Below are positions 6,891 through 7,377 of a stretch of DNA of 7,377 bases, piece by piece. Both the position numbers and the translations under genes were made by a program. The first letter of the stretch is position 1. Each line of letters opens with the position of its first letter. The notes under the pieces were generated by a model. The model was not told the origin of the DNA, did no database searches, and saw nothing but the letters and a program-made list of their open reading frames with translations. This stretch comes from Syntrophales bacterium. GTDB taxonomy: Bacteria; Desulfobacterota; Syntrophia; Syntrophales; UBA5619. The stretch covers positions 1 to 7,377 of the forward strand of contig JAQTRB010000067.1 of assembly GCA_028712015.1 (NCBI GenBank). Reading direction: 5' to 3'.

Positions 6891-7377
6891 ATGAATGCGG
6901 ATCATCAAGAGAAAGAGGATTACCGCGAACACCGGGAACGTCTGAGACAAAAATTCCTGACTTCGGGGATCGGCGCTTTCCATGAGCACGAGGCGGTGGA
7001 GTTCCTTCTGACCTGCGCAATCCAACGAAAAGACGTCAAACCCCAGGCGAAGAAACTCCTCCGGGAGTTTGGCTCCCTCAAGGGAATCGTTGATGCCGAG
7101 ATCGGCGACCTGGAGAGAATCAGCGGAGTCGGGAAGAAGTCCGCAATCGTCATCAAATTCATCAAGGAGTTCGCCGCGCTCTATCTGTTGCAGAAGGCGA
7201 GGGAGAAGCCCCAGATCGCGTGCACATCCGAGCTCCTTGATTTCGTTCGGACGGCGATGGGCGGGAAAAAGGACGAAGAGTTTTGCGTCATCTACCTCGA
7301 TGCGCAGAACCAGATCATCGAGTTCGAAACCGTCCAGAAGGGAATCGCCAATCAGGCTGTGGTTTATCCAAGGCAGG
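6891..7377 (+). CDS. radC: RadC family protein (JAB/MPN domain), 3' truncated by the window
   Basis: The frame from ATG 6891 is open to the window end and gives 162 residues of a protein usually about 220-230 long. The N-terminal part (YREHRERLRQKFLTSG, then the HEHEAVEFLLTCAIQRKDVKP stretch) matches the RadC UPF0758 domain. A helix-hairpin-helix motif, LERISGVGKKSAIVIKF, lies at about 74-90. The JAB/MPN domain begins near residue 108, with EEFCVIYLDAQNQI (about 126-139). The metal-binding HxH...D part of the JAB domain falls beyond the edge, so its integrity cannot be judged. An in-frame TAA at 6867-6869 and no other start codon before 6891 support this start, with a weak GGGG (6881-6884) as ribosome binding site. 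Despite its name, a direct DNA-repair role for RadC is not established. The gene is 61 bp after the DUF2892 gene and may share its transcript. Confidence 0.93.
   Translation, partial: MNADHQEKEDYREHRERLRQKFLTSGIGAFHEHEAVEFLLTCAIQRKDVKPQAKKLLREFGSLKGIVDAEIGDLERISGVGKKSAIVIKFIKEFAALYLLQKAREKPQIACTSELLDFVRTAMGGKKDEEFCVIYLDAQNQIIEFETVQKGIANQAVVYPRQ

Overview
The window is ordinary bacterial chromosome, GC-rich, with every supported gene on the + strand and no mobile element, CRISPR array, rRNA or tRNA seen. The gene set is a fatty-acyl-CoA ligase, a TAXI-type TRAP transporter, a LysN-like aminotransferase, an iron superoxide dismutase, a small DUF2892 protein and RadC. It resembles a Gram-negative anaerobe of the former Deltaproteobacteria (Syntrophales-like). 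That placement is an inference from gene content and protein style; no marker gene here proves it.

Layout: (1) 1-1040, the C-terminal part of an AMP-forming acyl-CoA ligase that begins before the window. (2) 1041-1308, an AT-richer gap with a possible promoter and a 6+6 bp dyad. (3) 1309-3246, a fused 4TM/12TM TRAP permease, followed after 148 bp by its probable TAXI periplasmic receptor (3395-4375, GTG start). A strong intrinsic terminator at about 4408-4441 closes this unit. (4) 4493-5746, a fold-type I PLP aminotransferase. (5) 5902-6492, an Fe-type superoxide dismutase, followed by a hairpin at 6501-6532. (6) 6641-6829, a 62-residue DUF2892 membrane protein. (7) 6891 to the window end, the N-terminal two thirds or so of RadC, cut by the window edge.

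How the genes may work together: the TRAP permease and TAXI protein should form one sodium- or proton-driven uptake system for an unknown small, probably carboxylate-type, solute. The acyl-CoA ligase upstream and the aminotransferase downstream could process imported organic or amino/keto acids. The terminator, and a possible separate promoter, argue against one single operon. The SOD and DUF2892 genes may reflect defence against oxygen or redox stress. I found no convincing undescribed system here. The points worth a second look are the substrate of the transporter, the promoter/dyad region before it, and the cysteine-bearing small membrane protein next to the SOD gene.
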